A stretch of 57,528 bases of DNA from a virus. A program made the position numbers and the translations under genes. The notes beneath the pieces were generated by a model, which was given only the letters and a program-made list of their open reading frames with translations, was not told where the DNA came from and did no database searches. Shown piece by piece: positions 55,556-57,528 of this stretch. Numbering within the stretch: the first letter of the stretch is position 1; each line of letters begins with the position of its first letter. Where the stretch lies: positions 1 through 57,528 of IMG/VR virus record IMGVR_UViG_3300027734_000004; one strand, given 5' to 3'.

Positions 55556-57528
55556 GTGGAAAATATTCAATTCGATTACGATTTTGCAGGTCCTGCTGAC
55601 TATGCCAAAATGTACCGCAAGTTAGGCATTCAGGTCGTACCGGCCAAGATGCCTCGCGAAGATAAGGCATGGAAGCGTCCCGTCATCAAGTGGCGTGATT
55701 ACGAAGATCACATTGCAGACGATGACACGTTTAACAATTGGTTTGGCGCAAACGGTGAATTCCGCTCTCGCCCAAACATGGGCATCATCACAGGCGATGC
55801 ATCCGGCGGCATTTTTGTCCTCGACATCGACCTGCATAACCATCCCAAAGCCAAAGTGTGGTTGGATGACCTGATAGATGACCACAATCATGGCATGTCA
55901 ATCAATGCGCCAACGCAGCGCACGGGTGGCGGTGGCCTGCAATTGCTGTTCAAGGCCCCTGACGGCTGGGTGTCCCCTACCAACAAGACAAGCATGGGCG
56001 TGGACATAAGGGGACAGGGTGGCTTTGCCATGCTGCCGCCCAGTCAACACGAAAGTGGCAAGTCTTACGAATGGGTCAAGGGCTTTGAACCTTGGACCAT
56101 TGCCATCCCTGAAGCCCCCATGTGGCTTATTGAAGCCATTGACGATCTGTTGGCGCAATACACCAAGGTCGAGCGCGGTGAGCGTATAGACAGCCCTGCG
56201 ACAGCGACAGATGCCTTTGGTCAGATCGTGGATGGTCGCGAAGATTATATGACGCGCCTGATCTGGGCGCGGGTTGTGCAATTGTACCGTGACGCCCCTT
56301 GGATCAGCCATGAACAATCAATGGAGGCAATGCGCGAGGCGTTCACAAAGTACGACCAGAACGTCAAGAGCAGGCTGTTTGAGCCGGGAACATCTAACCA
56401 CATCTTATTGGAGCGCGAAGGGCGGGGTGCGACCCTGTTCTTGCAGAAATGGCAAACTGCCATGGCCCAGTGGGATGGTCGCGTAAAGGAAGCGGCGGCT
56501 GTCTCCGCACCAGAAAAAAAGCCCGATACGGCTTTTCATGAACAGACCGGTGACGGTGGCGATGGGTTGCACACCTTAACGCAGGCTGACATCGACATTT
56601 ATGAAAGGCTGAGCGTCAAGGACATCAAGGCATTGCCAGATCCAAAGTATTTGATCGAAGGCATTGTGATCGAAAATTCCCTGATGTTTGTCTACGGGCC
56701 TCCGGGCTGCGGCAAGACGTTCATTGGCCTTGGCATGGGTCTGTCCATTGCCGCTGGCTTGGATGAGTGGTGGGGGCGCAAGATCAACAAGCATGGCCCT
56801 GTTGTGCTTTTGTCAAGCGAAGGTGTCGCGGATCTTAAATTCCGTATTATGGCATGGGAAAAGGAAACGGGCATCAGCGTTGATGACATCCCGTTTTATC
56901 TAATCCGCCAGACCATTAACTTTATGGCTGAGGCAGATGTCGATAAGCTTTTGCGCACCGTACTGGACATCACCAACCAGCTTGGTGAGCCTCCGGTCAT
57001 GATCATGGTCGATACGGTTAGCCGTGTACTTCCCGGAGCAGACGAAAACCTGCAAAAGGATATGACGCTGTTTATATCCGCCTGTGATCGCGTCAGGGAG
57101 GTTTTTGGATCGACTGTGGCTGGTTACCACCACACAAGCCGTAATGGCAACCTACGGGGCTCTACGGTCTTTGACGGGGCTGGTGACGCGCTGTTGTCGA
57201 TCACCCGCGAAGAGGGCGCTGAGATCGGTGAGATGCTGGCAAAGAAGATTAAGTCTGCACCGGACGGCTGGAAGCAAAACTTCCGCCTAAAGAAGGTCGA
57301 ACTCGGCGACATCAAAGGCTCCACCAGCCTGTATGCTGAGCCGACCAACGATAGCGCGGGGGAAGATTCCAAAGATGATTGGCCTGCAAAGTCTGTATGT
57401 CAGGAAATCCTGTACGCCATGCAGGAGGCATGGACATCCAAGCGCCCATGGTCGAACCATTACCATGCAAAGCGCGATGGTCGATATGCCGTCACATTGA
57501 TTGCAAGCCGCTGGGGCATTCCGCCTGA
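55556..57528 (+). CDS. Primase-polymerase/RepA-type helicase, N-terminal 657 codons (crosses contig end)
   Basis: A GTG at 55556, six bases after AGGGG and with an in-frame stop upstream, starts a protein of about 708 residues that ends at base 281 after the circle is closed. Residues about 1-200 form a bifunctional primase-polymerase domain: NMGIITGDASGGIFVLDIDL with the catalytic D-x-D near 90, TQRTGGGGLQLLFKA, and VDIRGQGGFAMLPPS. Residues about 360-600 are a RepA/RecA-like helicase: Walker A GPPGCGKT at about 381-388, Walker B VMIMVDT near 481, and YHHTSRNGNLRGSTVFDGAG. The enzyme primes and unwinds DNA at the fork. No DNA polymerase is coded, so host polymerase III is presumably used. 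Confidence 0.93.
   Translation, partial: MENIQFDYDFAGPADYAKMYRKLGIQVVPAKMPREDKAWKRPVIKWRDYEDHIADDDTFNNWFGANGEFRSRPNMGIITGDASGGIFVLDIDLHNHPKAKVWLDDLIDDHNHGMSINAPTQRTGGGGLQLLFKAPDGWVSPTNKTSMGVDIRGQGGFAMLPPSQHESGKSYEWVKGFEPWTIAIPEAPMWLIEAIDDLLAQYTKVERGERIDSPATATDAFGQIVDGREDYMTRLIWARVVQLYRDAPWISHEQSMEAMREAFTKYDQNVKSRLFEPGTSNHILLEREGRGATLFLQKWQTAMAQWDGRVKEAAAVSAPEKKPDTAFHEQTGDGGDGLHTLTQADIDIYERLSVKDIKALPDPKYLIEGIVIENSLMFVYGPPGCGKTFIGLGMGLSIAAGLDEWWGRKINKHGPVVLLSSEGVADLKFRIMAWEKETGISVDDIPFYLIRQTINFMAEADVDKLLRTVLDITNQLGEPPVMIMVDTVSRVLPGADENLQKDMTLFISACDRVREVFGSTVAGYHHTSRNGNLRGSTVFDGAGDALLSITREEGAEIGEMLAKKIKSAPDGWKQNFRLKKVELGDIKGSTSLYAEPTNDSAGEDSKDDWPAKSVCQEILYAMQEAWTSKRPWSNHYHAKRDGRYAVTLIASRWGIPP
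57402..57528. repeat. Right copy of 127-bp contig-end direct repeat
   Basis: Identical to bases 1-127. Only one of the copies is expected in the true circular or permuted genome. See the entry at 1-127. Confidence 0.95.

Overview
The window is the complete genome of a tailed phage, given as a linear contig that closes into a circle. Bases 1-127 are identical to 57402-57528, and one primase-helicase gene runs in frame across the join, so the unique genome is 57,401 bp. The module set is podovirus-like: terminases, a large P22-size portal, scaffold, major capsid protein, head-tail adaptors, a nozzle-like protein, tailspikes and fibres, very large internal (ejection) proteins, and no tape measure, sheath or baseplate genes. 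The host is Gram-negative, because the lysis cassette has a nested inner-/outer-membrane spanin pair with a lipobox. No host genus can be named from sequence alone. No integrase, DNA polymerase, RNA polymerase or tRNA was recognised.

Layout. (a) A rightward early operon starts at a promoter near 53358 and runs through small genes, an HTH regulator, a RuvC-like resolvase and the origin-crossing primase-polymerase/helicase into 1-2967. It contains a 13-copy repeat array at 1518-1732 that is a candidate replication origin. (b) A leftward early cluster (5770 to 2964) carries ArdC antirestriction, an HTH regulator and small proteins, two of them very small membrane proteins. (c) A short GC-rich rightward operon (5954-6809) is followed by a 530-bp non-coding stretch with four RNA hairpins and two terminators. 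(d) The rightward late operon (7344-51020) encodes packaging, head (including a GroES-like co-chaperonin), tail and fibres, a glycosyltransferase, ejection proteins, lysis, and a phosphoesterase. (e) A leftward recombination cluster (53277-51010) has a PD-(D/E)XK exonuclease, an ssDNA-binding protein and a DUF3310 protein.

Regulation. Two divergent intergenic hubs (5771-5953 and 53278-53425) and three other early promoters share one architecture: a -35 box, 4-5 bases, GGGC-N5-GCCC, then a -10-like box. Seven sites are visible, which implies one repressor controlling all early units. The most unusual signals are this operator set, the hairpin/terminator region before the terminase genes (possibly a cis-acting antitermination element), the repeat array, a 1759-residue protein with two internal S74 self-cleavage domains and a lysozyme-like domain, and a short Gly-Gly motif shared by six proteins of the virion module.
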